Counted from the first letter of the stretch, positions 1 to 9,443 are shown. The stretch is 64,000 nucleotides of DNA from Acerihabitans sp035013185 (GCF_035013185.1 NZ_JAYGJO010000009.1:106495-170494), one strand, 5' to 3'. The notes: generated by a model from the letters alone, not told the origin. Program-made: numbers and translations.

Positions 1-684
1 AATTTCAATATGCGGTAATAATCGCGCGTTAGGCGCATGATAAACGTCGGTGCCGCGATCGTTAATCCAGCACGCCTGCATGCCACAGCGTAGCGCACCG
101 GCAACATCCGCCACCAGATCATCACCCACGTGCAGAATACTGTTTAACGGCATATCCAACTTGATCGCCGCTCGATGATACATATCGCGATACGGTTTGG
201 CGCGACCATCCGGCCCCGCGCGCAGCACAAACGCGAAATAGTCACCCAGACCACATGCCTGAGGGCAAGCATTGCCGTTGGTGATCGCCACCAGCGGCCA
301 GCGTGCCGCGAGCGCGCGTAGCGTCTGATGGGTGGCGTCAGGCACGTTGATGTCACTGCGCCAACGGGCAAACTCCGCCATGGCGGCATCGGCGCCGAGA
401 CGTGATTGTGCCACATCCAGCCCCTGTTTACGCATCGCCAGTTCCACCGAGCGCCAACGCCAGCGGGTAACGTCGTGGTAAATATCCGGCTCCTGACTAC
501 GCAGTTCGGCCCGGATTCGCTGGTAATGATCGCCATCAAGCGTTTTCAGTGCCGGATGATAATGGCGTAAAAAGGTGATCGATTGTTGCTCTGTGCGGGT
601 AATTACCGGTCGGTTGTCATAAAGGGTGTCGTCTAAATCAAAGGTTATTGCACTAAACGCGCGCAGAGGTCGATAAAAGCGCAT
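1..684 (-). CDS. yigB: HAD-family phosphatase YigB (3' end beyond window)
   Basis: HAD-superfamily hydrolase; the E. coli homologue dephosphorylates 5-amino-6-(5-phospho-D-ribitylamino)uracil in flavin synthesis, in the cytoplasm. The frame is open over 228 codons from 684 to the window edge (E. coli YigB has 238 aa), so only about ten C-terminal residues are missing. The HAD motif I FDLDDTLYDNRP lies near residue 15; a TNGN motif and HVGDD further on match motifs II and III/IV. The ATG shares one base with the xerC stop (TGATG), so it is translationally coupled as the last gene of the dapF-yigA-xerC-yigB block. Identification rests on close match to the E. coli protein and on identical gene order. 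Confidence 0.95.
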   Translation of the reverse strand, partial: MRFYRPLRAFSAITFDLDDTLYDNRPVITRTEQQSITFLRHYHPALKTLDGDHYQRIRAELRSQEPDIYHDVTRWRWRSVELAMRKQGLDVAQSRLGADAAMAEFARWRSDINVPDATHQTLRALAARWPLVAITNGNACPQACGLGDYFAFVLRAGPDGRAKPYRDMYHRAAIKLDMPLNSILHVGDDLVADVAGALRCGMQACWINDRGTDVYHAPNARLLPHIEI

Positions 685-1595
685 CAGGTTTTCCCTCGTT
701 TGGCTCGTGGGTGAGCGGCATCATAGACCAACGCCAGATGCTGGAAATCCAGGTGGGTATATATTTGCGTAGTGGATAGGTTGGCATGGCCAAGCAATTC
801 CTGCACTGCCCGCAGGTTACCGCTGGATTCAAGCATATGAGTGGCAAATGAATGACGCAGCTTATGGGGATGGACATGGCTCTCAATGCCCTGTTTGATT
901 CCCCATTCAGCAAAGCGCTTTTGTACATTACGCATAGAGATACGCTTGCCGGTTTTGGCGACAAACACCGCATCATCCTGCGGGGCGAACACCTCGCGCA
1001 GCGCCAACCAATGCTCCAGCCAGGTAATGGCGCTTTTGCCCAACGGCAATTTACGCTCTTTATTGCCTTTGCCCACCACCCAAACCTCACCGGCCAGCAA
1101 GTCAATATGTCCGCAATCCAAATTAACCAATTCCGCCAGGCGCAGCCCGTCGCCATACATCACTTCCAGCATGGCGCGATCGCGCACCGCCAAAGGATCA
1201 TGGGGGTCAATGTCGAGCAACCGGCTGACTTCATCCACATCCATGTTTTTGGGTAAATGGCGCCCGGCACGAGGTGCGCAAACCCCTTTGGCGGGATTCG
1301 CCTTTAGTTTGCCCCCCGCCACCATCCAGTCGAGGAAACTGCGTAGCGCCGATAAACGCAGCGCCAGGCTGGCAGACTGTAAGCCATGGCGTTTACTGCG
1401 GGTTGCCATGGACCTGACGTGGGTCACGTCCAACTGCTGCCAGGTACTCAGTCCCAGGTCATCGCCGATCACCAGTAGGGCGGTGAGTTGGCGATCGTAA
1501 CTGGTCTGGGTGAGCGGACTGAGCTGTCGCTCGACGCGCAGATAGCGTAAAAACGCATCTACATCCTGTCGTAACGGCGAGCAAACGGCTGTCAT
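684..1595 (-). CDS. xerC: Tyrosine recombinase XerC
   Basis: Site-specific recombinase that acts with XerD at dif to resolve chromosome dimers at division. At 303 aa it is near the E. coli length of 298. The N-terminal SAM-like DNA-binding domain covers about residues 10-95 and the catalytic domain follows. The catalytic set is visible: Arg152 (GLRL), Lys176, His244 and Arg247 (HPHKLRH), His270 (LLGHANLS) and the nucleophile Tyr279 (TTQIYTH). The start ATG overlaps the yigA stop by four bases (ATGA) and the stop overlaps the yigB start, giving a tightly coupled block as in E. coli. Not a phage or integron integrase: context and residues are those of chromosomal XerC. Confidence 0.97.
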   Translation of the reverse strand: MTAVCSPLRQDVDAFLRYLRVERQLSPLTQTSYDRQLTALLVIGDDLGLSTWQQLDVTHVRSMATRSKRHGLQSASLALRLSALRSFLDWMVAGGKLKANPAKGVCAPRAGRHLPKNMDVDEVSRLLDIDPHDPLAVRDRAMLEVMYGDGLRLAELVNLDCGHIDLLAGEVWVVGKGNKERKLPLGKSAITWLEHWLALREVFAPQDDAVFVAKTGKRISMRNVQKRFAEWGIKQGIESHVHPHKLRHSFATHMLESSGNLRAVQELLGHANLSTTQIYTHLDFQHLALVYDAAHPRAKRGKT

Positions 1596-2296
1596 GAACG
1601 TCCGACCCAGTGAGCCAGCAGTCCTGGCAGCAAGATCGCCAGTTGTTGCAACAATTCAGTCCCCATGCCCGGCTGATAATGTTGGTTATCACGGCTGGTA
1701 AAGGTCAGTACGCCGAGATCACCTCGCTCGCCCATCAGGGATATCGCCACTGAGCCCACCTGTCTGGCCTGGGGCAACAGTTGCAGCAGTTCCGGACCGT
1801 TAAGCGTGCCGAGATAATGATTATGCTGCCCCAGACGCTGAATACGCAACGGCTCAAACGCGGTGCGTGATAGACCTAAGTGGGTAAAATCCGACGGTGC
1901 GCCGATGAACCACTTATCGGTAAACAAACGCACGTGCGCCCCGGATAATCCCAAGCTACGCGCCCAACGTTGCAGGCGGTTAAGCATATCCAGCAGACCG
2001 TCGGCCGCCACCAGATCGGATTGCAGACCCAGCAGACTCTTAAACAGCTGTTCGTTTAGCGTAGCCTGTTCGATTAACCGGGAGATATCATCCTCCAGCT
2101 GCCGAATATGATGGCGCTGACGGGCCAGTTGCCACTCGAGCAATGAAACGCTGCCGCGGTTGACATGGGGCACGCGCATTTGCTCAACCTGACAGGCGTT
2201 GCGGATAAAAAAATCCGGGTTATCTTGCAAAAATTGCGCGACCGTTCGGTCGTCAAGCCGCAACGCCGGATCAAACTGCTCCCCTAGGTATTTCAT
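1592..2296 (-). CDS. yigA: DUF484 family protein YigA
   Basis: Conserved 234-aa protein of the DUF484 family (GAF-like fold), function unknown. It is always found between dapF and xerC in enterobacteria. The open frame extends further upstream into dapF, but the start at 2296 (protein begins MKYLGEQFDPALRL) overlaps the dapF stop as ATGA and fits the family; the longer frame would encode a low-complexity Arg/Gly shadow of dapF. It has the family's N-terminal stretch in which a protein with FLQDNPDFF is followed by a predicted coiled-coil (about residues 45-80) and a GAF-like C-terminal part. Cytoplasmic; no signal peptide or membrane segment. Confidence 0.93.
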   Translation of the reverse strand: MKYLGEQFDPALRLDDRTVAQFLQDNPDFFIRNACQVEQMRVPHVNRGSVSLLEWQLARQRHHIRQLEDDISRLIEQATLNEQLFKSLLGLQSDLVAADGLLDMLNRLQRWARSLGLSGAHVRLFTDKWFIGAPSDFTHLGLSRTAFEPLRIQRLGQHNHYLGTLNGPELLQLLPQARQVGSVAISLMGERGDLGVLTFTSRDNQHYQPGMGTELLQQLAILLPGLLAHWVGRS

Positions 2297-3117
2297 AGAT
2301 GAATAAATCCGTCGTAGACATGCGTAGCCGGCCCGGTCATAAATAACGAAGAACCCGGTCCCTTCCAGACAATTTGCAGTTGCCCTCCCGGGAGATCGAC
2401 GTCCACTCGCTCCGCGAGCACTCCCTGCTGGATGCCTACCGCCACCGCCGCGCAAGCGCCGCTGCCGCAAGCTTGGGTCTCGCCGGCGCCACGTTCATAA
2501 ACCCGCAAACGGATATGCTGTGGATCCACTATCTGCATAAACCCAATGTTCGCCCGTTCCGGAAAGCGCTCATGGTTTTCCAGCAACGGCCCAAGGGAAC
2601 CTACTGGTGCGTTATCGACATCATCAACCGTGATGACACAGTGGGGGTTGCCCATGGAAACCACGCCGCACAATATGGTTTGTTCCGCAACCCGCATAAT
2701 ATAGGTCTTCTCTGCCTTGGTGGCGCGAAAAGGCACCGCCTGCAGATCAAAGTTCGGTTCGCCCATATTGACCCGCACCAACTCGTCATTGGTGATGGTT
2801 AATACCATGCGGCCCGTTTGCGTACTGACGCGTATTTCACGTTTATTGGTTAAACTTTTCATCCGCACAAAACGGGCGAAACAACGGGCACCATTGCCGC
2901 ATTGTGCCACTTCGCTGCCATCGGCGTTAAAAATACGATAATGAAAATCCAGCTCCGGGTCGTACGGAGGTTCCACCACTAATAATTGGTCGAATCCGAC
3001 GCCAATATGCCGATCCGCCAAACGGCGAATCAATTCCGGCGAAAAGTAGACATTTTGCGTGACGGCATCCACGACCATAAAGTCGTTTCCCAGGCCGTGC
3101 ATTTTGGAAAACTGCAT
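2293..3117 (-). CDS. dapF: Diaminopimelate epimerase
   Basis: Converts LL- to meso-diaminopimelate, the penultimate step of lysine synthesis and the source of meso-DAP for peptidoglycan. The length of 274 aa is identical to E. coli. The two catalytic cysteines are visible: Cys73 in CGNGARCF and Cys217 in ETQACGSGACAA. The stop overlaps the yigA start (ATGA). It is read in the same direction as lptM upstream and with yigA, xerC and yigB downstream, the usual enterobacterial block. No irregularities seen. Confidence 0.98.
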   Translation of the reverse strand: MQFSKMHGLGNDFMVVDAVTQNVYFSPELIRRLADRHIGVGFDQLLVVEPPYDPELDFHYRIFNADGSEVAQCGNGARCFARFVRMKSLTNKREIRVSTQTGRMVLTITNDELVRVNMGEPNFDLQAVPFRATKAEKTYIMRVAEQTILCGVVSMGNPHCVITVDDVDNAPVGSLGPLLENHERFPERANIGFMQIVDPQHIRLRVYERGAGETQACGSGACAAVAVGIQQGVLAERVDVDLPGGQLQIVWKGPGSSLFMTGPATHVYDGFIHL

Positions 3118-3187
3118 ATCTCACTCCGCTGAGTAACCCTTAGACGCAGCATAGCGCGTCTTAGTAACGGATGCGACTGTCTCGCGG

Positions 3188-3397
3188 TTACGGCAACACC
3201 TTGGTGGGCGTCGTCTGGCTGCTGGCACTTGGATTCGCGGTCTGCACCGGTGATTGCGTTGCTGTGCCGGTCTGGGTCAGTTTGGGTTTTTGGACGGGTT
3301 TTTCAGCCGGGGGAAAATAAAGCGGTCCTTTTAGTCCGCATCCGTTCAATCCTAGAACTAAAAACGCCAGCATAATAAGGCGTAATGGCTTTTTCAT
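3188..3397 (-). CDS. lptM: Small lipoprotein LptM (YifL)
   Basis: Short outer-membrane lipoprotein of 69 aa. The signal peptide MKKPLRLIMLAFLVLGL is followed by the lipobox LNGC, so Cys20 would be lipidated, and the mature start CGLKGPLYFPP is the family hallmark. In E. coli LptM helps LptD fold at the LPS translocon. The C-terminal tail is Pro/Thr/Gln/Ser-rich and probably disordered. It lies directly upstream of dapF with about 70 bp between, the same order as in E. coli. The gene that normally lies on its other side, cyaY, is missing. Confidence 0.93.
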   Translation of the reverse strand: MKKPLRLIMLAFLVLGLNGCGLKGPLYFPPAEKPVQKPKLTQTGTATQSPVQTANPSASSQTTPTKVLP

Positions 3398-3583
3398 GGG
3401 ATAAATTACCTGTCATTCATGCTTTCAAGCCGTCTATCATCGCAGTTAGATCCTGAAAAGCAATAGTAATCGGCGTTGCCAGATGTCGAAGTGCAGCACC
3501 ATCGGCGCTCAGACAGCGGATAACCCGGTTCCAACCGCCTGCCATAACCCAGCGTGGGGTAAGGGACATAACCTAAAGGCGAA
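3398..3583. other. Short cyaA-lptM gap; expected cyaY absent
   Basis: In E. coli this interval holds cyaY (106 aa, divergent from lptM). Here it is only 186 bp, too short, and no frame on either strand resembles frataxin. A 50-codon minus frame (3417-3569) is open but matches nothing I know and has no convincing ribosome site. Confidence 0.75.
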
Positions 3584-6133
3584 TTAAAGATGGGCTTGCT
3601 GGCGCGGCGAGACGTCCTGCTCGTAGGGTGCCGGACACAGCTGGGATAACACGGTACTGCGAAATGGCACCACCTGGGTTCGGCCATCCAGTTGCATGAT
3701 CTGATAAAACTGCGGCAGATTGAAATTGATAAAGCTTGAACCATAGGTAAAGCGGTCATGGGAGGACGAGTAAAAACGGCTCACATCCCGCACCAGCTCT
3801 TCTTTGCTGCCCTCACAATGGTGATACGCCTCGACACGGTTGGTTTCATCCAGAATATAAATATTAAAACCCTGGTTATCATCGCCACTGTCTTCAAAGA
3901 AAAATTGGATAATACCTTCGCTGGCGAAGCCATCCACCACCGGCGGAAGATTGATCCTTTCGGTTTCCATTTGAATCGATAAACCATGCAGCTTGTTATT
4001 GGAAATGGCACCATAAAATTCAATGGCGTTCTCCAACTTTTGCACTGAAACACTCAACCGCTCGAAAAACAGTCCCCAGGTTTGGCCGGCCACCCGCACC
4101 GCTTTAAAGCGCGCAGGATCCTGGCGGGTGCTGGAGAGGCGCAGTTCGATGCAATCGGCCACCAACTGTTGTACCCGGGTGCGGATCAGACCGCGTAAAT
4201 GCTGGCTGTAGCAGAATACCTCCACCGTATCCGGCGGCGAGGCGTCCTGATGCATTTTGCCCAGAATGGTTTTCAAGCCTTCCAATACCGCCTGCTCGCC
4301 GTTGAAGTGCAGCGTACGCACTTCATTCCAGGAGTTGCGATACAGCAAATCAATACTGCCTACCAGGCACTCTTGCTGCTGCCCGAAGCTGAACACATCA
4401 AGCTTACGGAAATCAAAGTGCACCACCTGGTTGCGGAATACGGCGGTCGGGTCGTGCTCAAGATTAACGATAATCGCCAGGTGGCGGATTTCACATGGGC
4501 TATACAAGGCTTTAGGCGTCGGCGCGGGAACGCGCAATGGGAAATTGCGTGACACATCTGCCACCAGCTCCTGCAGCCGGGGCAGATCGCATAACTCGCT
4601 GCCCTTAATATGCAGTTGGGTTTTGCTGGTCAGCAAGCCGTTAAACCAAGCCCAGGCCACCAGCTTGTTAAGGTAGCGGTTATATTCCAGCGGCTGATGG
4701 CTGATGATAAATTCCATCTCTGGCGACTGGTTATACAGATACCAGCCAGCCCGATTGGCTCGCCCTTGCGGCACATGAATAAACGTCAGATTCGGCTCAG
4801 ACAAGTCGGGAGAGATCTGAGGGTTGATCAGTGTGACTTTGCCTGGCAGCGCTTCGAAGGCCGCATAGAGTTTACGGGTCAACACCCCGATGTCCTGCGG
4901 ACTGGCGCTGACGCTCAGGTTGTTGCGCCGCGCAAAGCGAATCAGGTTGCGGTAGCTTTGCATCATGGCGTCAAGCAGCTCGTTATGCGCTTCGCGCACC
5001 CGGCCGATCTTCCAATTGGCCCGATCGTCAAGCATACTCAGGCGCGCCTCGTCCCAGCCCCATTCTTTCACCTGCTGACTGAGAATTTCTCGCCGCCAGA
5101 CCACACTTTGCGGGGTCAGCGATAATTTTTCGCACACTTTGAGGTAAAAACAGCGCCGCACCAGATCCAGCCGAGTGAGATCATTGATTTGCGTCAGGTA
5201 ATACGTAACCCTTTCGAGCATCATGCAATAAGGATCAAGACCATAAGAAACAATTTCACCGTCGTGCAGGTGCTGCTTGATGTTCATCGCCAACAGCTGA
5301 GTGTTGGGATATTCCCAAGAATAGGCTTCCAGCAGCAAGGTCTTGAGCACTGCTTTATAAGGGGAATCTATGCTTTTATATAACTGCCATAGACTGGCAC
5401 CAAAGTACTCTTCGGCGGACAGGGTGTCCAAACCGCCTAAATCAAGCCATTCATTCGGGGTCAACGCGCCGCGCGCGTACAAGGACATGACGTATTCGTC
5501 ATAGTGATCCTCCTCATCCCCCGGCACCATATTCCATAACAACCGTTTGCCGGCCATACGCACGGCAGTGCGGTAAAATTCATCCAATAGCAAAATATGC
5601 TGGGTAGAACCGCAGTCCTCATCCCCCAGATTGCCACTTTCATTACGCCGAAACCGGTTTTCATCAATCAGGAAAAAGTTAACATCCACCCCTTGAGTGC
5701 CCGCCCATATTTCCAGTAGCGAGCATTTCCGCTGCAATTGGCGGCGTTCTTCATTATCCAGCCAAGACTGGTGGCAAACCCAAATATCCAGATCGGAGTT
5801 GGCGTTTTGCCCAATGGACGAGGTGCTACCCATGGAGTAGACACCGGTAATCGGCCGTTCGCCACTGGGGGGAACGACTAAGGGTGCAACGGCGTGTTCG
5901 GTGATGTGGCTTAGCCAGGCGGATTGGGTTTCATCAGACGTATAGAAGCAAACGCCGCAGGGTACGTCACCTTCAAGGTAACCCGGTAGCATTGGATGAT
6001 GATAATGTAATAAGGTTGGCAGCAGACTGTAAACTTGTTGAAAGGCCGGCCCCATGGCCGCCAAAGCCCGATCTACCCGTAGTTGGTTGATCGCATCCAG
6101 TCTCTGTTTCAATGTCTCGATATAGAAGTACAA
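3584..6133 (-). CDS. cyaA: Class I adenylate cyclase
   Basis: Makes cAMP from ATP, the signal for CRP. At 849 aa (E. coli 848) it matches over its whole length: the N-terminal catalytic half contains the GSTSSIGQNANSDLDIWVCH nucleotidyltransferase motif (about residues 102-121, with the two catalytic aspartates), and the C-terminal half is the glucose-sensitive regulatory region. The start codon is TTG (CAA at 6131-6133 on the plus strand), as in E. coli cyaA, where the weak codon limits expression. A CRP site about 100 bp upstream indicates cAMP-CRP autorepression. It is divergent from hemC. The last ~20 residues diverge from E. coli, which is normal for this end. Confidence 0.98.
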   Translation of the reverse strand: MYFYIETLKQRLDAINQLRVDRALAAMGPAFQQVYSLLPTLLHYHHPMLPGYLEGDVPCGVCFYTSDETQSAWLSHITEHAVAPLVVPPSGERPITGVYSMGSTSSIGQNANSDLDIWVCHQSWLDNEERRQLQRKCSLLEIWAGTQGVDVNFFLIDENRFRRNESGNLGDEDCGSTQHILLLDEFYRTAVRMAGKRLLWNMVPGDEEDHYDEYVMSLYARGALTPNEWLDLGGLDTLSAEEYFGASLWQLYKSIDSPYKAVLKTLLLEAYSWEYPNTQLLAMNIKQHLHDGEIVSYGLDPYCMMLERVTYYLTQINDLTRLDLVRRCFYLKVCEKLSLTPQSVVWRREILSQQVKEWGWDEARLSMLDDRANWKIGRVREAHNELLDAMMQSYRNLIRFARRNNLSVSASPQDIGVLTRKLYAAFEALPGKVTLINPQISPDLSEPNLTFIHVPQGRANRAGWYLYNQSPEMEFIISHQPLEYNRYLNKLVAWAWFNGLLTSKTQLHIKGSELCDLPRLQELVADVSRNFPLRVPAPTPKALYSPCEIRHLAIIVNLEHDPTAVFRNQVVHFDFRKLDVFSFGQQQECLVGSIDLLYRNSWNEVRTLHFNGEQAVLEGLKTILGKMHQDASPPDTVEVFCYSQHLRGLIRTRVQQLVADCIELRLSSTRQDPARFKAVRVAGQTWGLFFERLSVSVQKLENAIEFYGAISNNKLHGLSIQMETERINLPPVVDGFASEGIIQFFFEDSGDDNQGFNIYILDETNRVEAYHHCEGSKEELVRDVSRFYSSSHDRFTYGSSFINFNLPQFYQIMQLDGRTQVVPFRSTVLSQLCPAPYEQDVSPRQQAHL

Positions 6134-6511
6134 GACGTCTCGCCTGGTTATCCCGGTGCCTAAAAGAACCTATTCCCATATCCGGCCGGGTAATAATTTA
6201 GAATAATGGTCGGCCGCTAATTGCTGGAAACGTGATCAATTTAACACCTTGCTGTTTGAGCGTAAAGAAAGTTAAGTTATACCCTAAATAATATGCGTGA
6301 CAGGTGTGTTGGCTTTCCTCGCTTGCCGTCGTGCTGCAACGAGAACCCTTTAGCCTATACTCGTTAATTATAACACTTTTCCCTATAGCAACCCTTATGT
6401 TCCCTTAACCGGGCATGCAGCCAACGCAGTCATTACCGGATTCTGATAACTTACAGCGCGTTACTATCGATGGTAGAATGGCGATAGAATGCGATATACG
6501 GTAACCCAATT
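6134..6511. other. cyaA-hemC divergent intergenic region
   Basis: A 378-bp control region between the divergent cyaA and hemC. It contains the CRP site at 6228-6249 and AT-rich stretches suited to promoters for both genes. No open frame or RNA gene was recognised. I could not assign the hemC promoter with confidence. Confidence 0.6.
6228..6249 (-). promoter_or_regulatory. CRP binding site of cyaA
   Basis: The core CGTGA-N6-TAACA at 6231-6246 on the plus strand reads on the cyaA strand as GGTGTTAAATTGATCACG, almost identical to the known E. coli cyaA CRP operator. It lies between cyaA and hemC, about 95 bp upstream of the cyaA TTG codon, so autorepression is inferred. Confidence 0.85.
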
Positions 6512-7465
6512 ATGCAAGATACCCTGATAAGGATCGCCACCCGGCAAAGCCCTCTGGCGTTGTGGCAAGCTCAAGAAATTCAACGCCAGCTTCGGTTTTA
6601 CCACCCCGCTTTACGCGTGGAGTTGGTGCCCATGGTGACCCGGGGCGATGTTTTGCTCGATACGCCGTTGTCGAAGGTTGGCGGTAAGGGGCTCTTCGTC
6701 AAGGAGCTTGAACGGGCGTTGATCGAGGACCGCGCCGATATTGCCGTACACAGTATTAAAGATGTGACGGTCGGTTTTCCCGATGGGTTGGGTCTGGTGA
6801 CCATTTGTCAGCGGGATGATCCCCGCGACGCCTTTGTCTCACCGCACTATGCCAGTCTGGATGACCTGCCGCTGGGCAGCGTGTTAGGCACATCCAGTCT
6901 GCGCCGGCAATGCCAAGTGCGGGAGCGGCGGCCCGATCTGGTGATCCGTGATTTGCGCGGCAACGTCGGTACCCGATTGGCGAAACTGGATCGCGGTGAA
7001 TACGACGCGGTGATCCTGGCGGTGGCTGGCCTAAAGCGTTTGGCGCTGCCAGAGCGAATCCGCCAGCCGTTGGATCCGCAATTGTGCCTACCCGCCGTTG
7101 GGCAAGGCGCAATCGGAATCGAATGCCGGCTGGACGATGATCGCACCCGTACGCTGCTGGCGCCGCTGCAACATAACGATACGGCGATTTGCATCGGTGC
7201 CGAGCGTGCCATGAACGCTCGCCTGGAAGGTGGCTGCCAGGTGCCGATTGGCAGTTATGCGGAAATTGTGGGCGACCAGCTATGGCTGCGCGCGCTGGTA
7301 GGGTCGCCCGACGGCCGCCGGGTGATCCGCACTGAAGGCCGCTCCGCCTTGGATCAGGGTGTACACCTTGGCATTAGGCTGGCAGAAGAATTGTTGAGCC
7401 GCGGCGCACGCGAGATACTCGATCAGGTTTATGCTGGTGATAATCAGGAGAAAACGATCAAATGA
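6512..7465 (+). CDS. hemC: Hydroxymethylbilane synthase (porphobilinogen deaminase)
   Basis: Joins four porphobilinogen molecules into hydroxymethylbilane in heme/siroheme synthesis. The 317-aa product (E. coli 313) shows the RIATRQSPLALWQA N-terminal motif, catalytic Asp84 (HSIKD) and Cys242 (LEGGCQVP), which carries the dipyrromethane cofactor. The first ATG at 6512 fits the family start. Its TGA overlaps the hemD ATG (ATGA at 7462), so hemC and hemD are translationally coupled. First gene of hemCDXY, divergent from cyaA as in E. coli. Confidence 0.98.
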   Translation: MQDTLIRIATRQSPLALWQAQEIQRQLRFYHPALRVELVPMVTRGDVLLDTPLSKVGGKGLFVKELERALIEDRADIAVHSIKDVTVGFPDGLGLVTICQRDDPRDAFVSPHYASLDDLPLGSVLGTSSLRRQCQVRERRPDLVIRDLRGNVGTRLAKLDRGEYDAVILAVAGLKRLALPERIRQPLDPQLCLPAVGQGAIGIECRLDDDRTRTLLAPLQHNDTAICIGAERAMNARLEGGCQVPIGSYAEIVGDQLWLRALVGSPDGRRVIRTEGRSALDQGVHLGIRLAEELLSRGAREILDQVYAGDNQEKTIK

Positions 7466-8202
7466 GCATTCTGGTGACCCGCCCCTCACCCGCCGGTGAA
7501 CAGTTGGTCAATCGCCTGCGGGCCCAGGGCCGGCCCGCCTGGCATCTACCGTTGATTGACTTTTCTCCGGGCCGGGAGCTGGCTCAACTGCCCGCTCGAC
7601 TGGCAGCCTTGGCGCCGGGGGATTTAGTCATTGTCGTGTCGCAACATGCGGTAAATTACGCCCATCCGTTCCTGACTCGCCAGGGGTTATCCTGGCCATC
7701 CCATCTACACTATCTCGCAGTGGGACGCTCCAGCGGGATAAGTCTGCATACCGCCAGCGGATTGCCGGTGGACTATCCCCGCGACGGTGAAAGCAGCGAA
7801 CACCTTCTGGCCTTACCGGCACTCAGCCGGGTGGAGGGGTTGAACACGCTAATCCTGCGCGGCAACGGCGGACGTGAAGTATTGGAAGACGCGTTACACC
7901 AGCGAGGAGCCAAGGTCTGCTACAGTGAATGTTATCAGCGTAGTCCGGTACACTACGATGGCGAGCAGCAAAGTCGGCGATGCCTACAGCTAGAGGTCAA
8001 TACTTTGATCATAACCAGCGGCGAAATGTTGCATCAATTCTATACTTTAATTCCTGATTACTTTCATGCTTCTTGGCTACTGCAATGTCGGTTGATCGTG
8101 GTGAGCGAACGTTTAGGGGCTCTAGCCCGCCAATTGGGCTGGACGGACATCGTCGTAGCAAACGCGGCAGACAACGATGCGCTAATGCGCGTACTGCTCT
8201 AA
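7462..8202 (+). CDS. hemD: Uroporphyrinogen-III synthase
   Basis: Cyclises hydroxymethylbilane with D-ring inversion to uroporphyrinogen III. The product has 246 aa, as in E. coli. Recognisable elements are the N-terminal SILVTRPSPAGEQL, the VSQHAVNY segment, the second-domain ILRGNGGREVL and the C-terminal ITSGEMLHQF strand-loop. The start overlaps hemC by four bases. The family is poorly conserved, so operon position between hemC and hemX supports the call strongly. Confidence 0.95.
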   Translation: MSILVTRPSPAGEQLVNRLRAQGRPAWHLPLIDFSPGRELAQLPARLAALAPGDLVIVVSQHAVNYAHPFLTRQGLSWPSHLHYLAVGRSSGISLHTASGLPVDYPRDGESSEHLLALPALSRVEGLNTLILRGNGGREVLEDALHQRGAKVCYSECYQRSPVHYDGEQQSRRCLQLEVNTLIITSGEMLHQFYTLIPDYFHASWLLQCRLIVVSERLGALARQLGWTDIVVANAADNDALMRVLL

Positions 8203-8225
8203 ATTTAACTATGGGATAGGCCAAT

Positions 8226-9440
8226 ATGACGGAACACTCTACTCCAACGACGCCACAGGATGAGGCGGCCAAGGCAGCGCAAACCCCAAAAGCGACGCCA
8301 TCAAACGCCGGCGAAACCATGGCGGGGTCAGCTAACACTCGCAGCGCCCCCGGCGGGATGGTTCCCCCCGACAACCGGCCGCCGGCCACCCGGCGGGGTA
8401 AGCTGTCGCTGAGTATGCTGTTGGCCATACTGGCCATTTTGCTGACGTTCCTGCTGGCAGCGATTTTTTACAGTTACAGCAGCCGACAGATAAAAGAGCA
8501 AACCGCGGTTAACCAACAACTGCAGTCTCGCCTCGAGGCGCTGCAACACAAGCAACAACAACAGCAGCAGGACAATCAGACCGCGCTGAGCCAGCAAACT
8601 CAGGAACTCTCCGCTGCACAGCAGCAGCAGGCGGCCAGCCAGGATAAGCAACTTAACGAATTGCGCGATAAAGTCGCCACCATCTCCGGCTCCGATGCCA
8701 ATACCTGGTTGCTGGCGCAGGCAAATTTTCTGGTCAAACAGGCCGGACAGAAACTCTGGAGTGACCATGATGTCCTCACCGCCAGCGTGTTGCTAAAAGA
8801 CGCCGATGTTAGCCTGGCGCAGATGAACGATCCCAGCCTGATGGGTGTGCGCCGCGCGATTACCGAGGATATTGCCAGCCTCGCTGCCGTCAGCCAAGTG
8901 GACTTTGACGGTATTTTTATGCGGGTGAACCAACTGTCAAATCAGGTGGACAACCTACGTCTGGCTGACAACAACAGCGATCAATCACCGATGGACAGTG
9001 ACGGCGGACAGGAGTTGTCTAGCTCATTGCACGAATGGCGGCAGAACCTGAGCAAGAGCTGGCACAACTTCATGAATGACTTTATTACCATCCGACGCCG
9101 CGATACCGGTGCCGAACCCCTGCTGGCGCCTAATCAGGATATTTATCTACGTGAAAACATCCGCGCCCGCCTGTTGATCGCCGCCCTCGCGGTGCCGCGC
9201 CATCAAAATGAAGTCTACCAGCAATCCCTGGAGACTGTCTCGACCTGGGTGCGCGCCTATTTTGATACCGACGACGCCAATACCCGCGCTTTCCTCAGCG
9301 AACTGGACAACCTCAGCCAACAGTCCATCAATATGGATGTGCCGGCACAGTTAACCAGCCCGCCACTATTGGAAAAATTGATGCAGACTCGCGTTCGAAA
9401 CCTGCTGGCGCAGCAACCGGCTACCGGCCAGGGGGAATAA
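8226..9440 (+). CDS. hemX: HemX family membrane protein
   Basis: Third gene of the hem operon, 404 aa (E. coli HemX 393). The N-terminal ~58 residues are Ala/Pro/Thr-rich and cytoplasmic, followed by one transmembrane helix (about 60-82) and a Gln-rich coiled coil (about 88-140, long runs of Gln) and then a periplasmic helical domain. Once annotated as uroporphyrinogen-III methyltransferase, but it lacks a SAM-binding fold; function remains unsettled. The CAG/CAA-rich tract around 8560-8640 is the coiled coil, not a separate repeat. Lies 23 bp after hemD and 3 bp before hemY. Confidence 0.93.
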   Translation: MTEHSTPTTPQDEAAKAAQTPKATPSNAGETMAGSANTRSAPGGMVPPDNRPPATRRGKLSLSMLLAILAILLTFLLAAIFYSYSSRQIKEQTAVNQQLQSRLEALQHKQQQQQQDNQTALSQQTQELSAAQQQQAASQDKQLNELRDKVATISGSDANTWLLAQANFLVKQAGQKLWSDHDVLTASVLLKDADVSLAQMNDPSLMGVRRAITEDIASLAAVSQVDFDGIFMRVNQLSNQVDNLRLADNNSDQSPMDSDGGQELSSSLHEWRQNLSKSWHNFMNDFITIRRRDTGAEPLLAPNQDIYLRENIRARLLIAALAVPRHQNEVYQQSLETVSTWVRAYFDTDDANTRAFLSELDNLSQQSINMDVPAQLTSPPLLEKLMQTRVRNLLAQQPATGQGE

Positions 9441-9443
9441 GTC

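Noticed and set aside
3417..3569. 50-codon minus frame between cyaA and lptM
   Set aside because: Reads plausibly but has no resemblance to CyaY or any family and no good ribosome site; overlaps the cyaA end only by a few bases. Not enough to call.
8550..8640. CAA/CAG-rich tract suggestive of a microsatellite
   Set aside because: It encodes the Gln-rich coiled coil expected in HemX and stays in frame.
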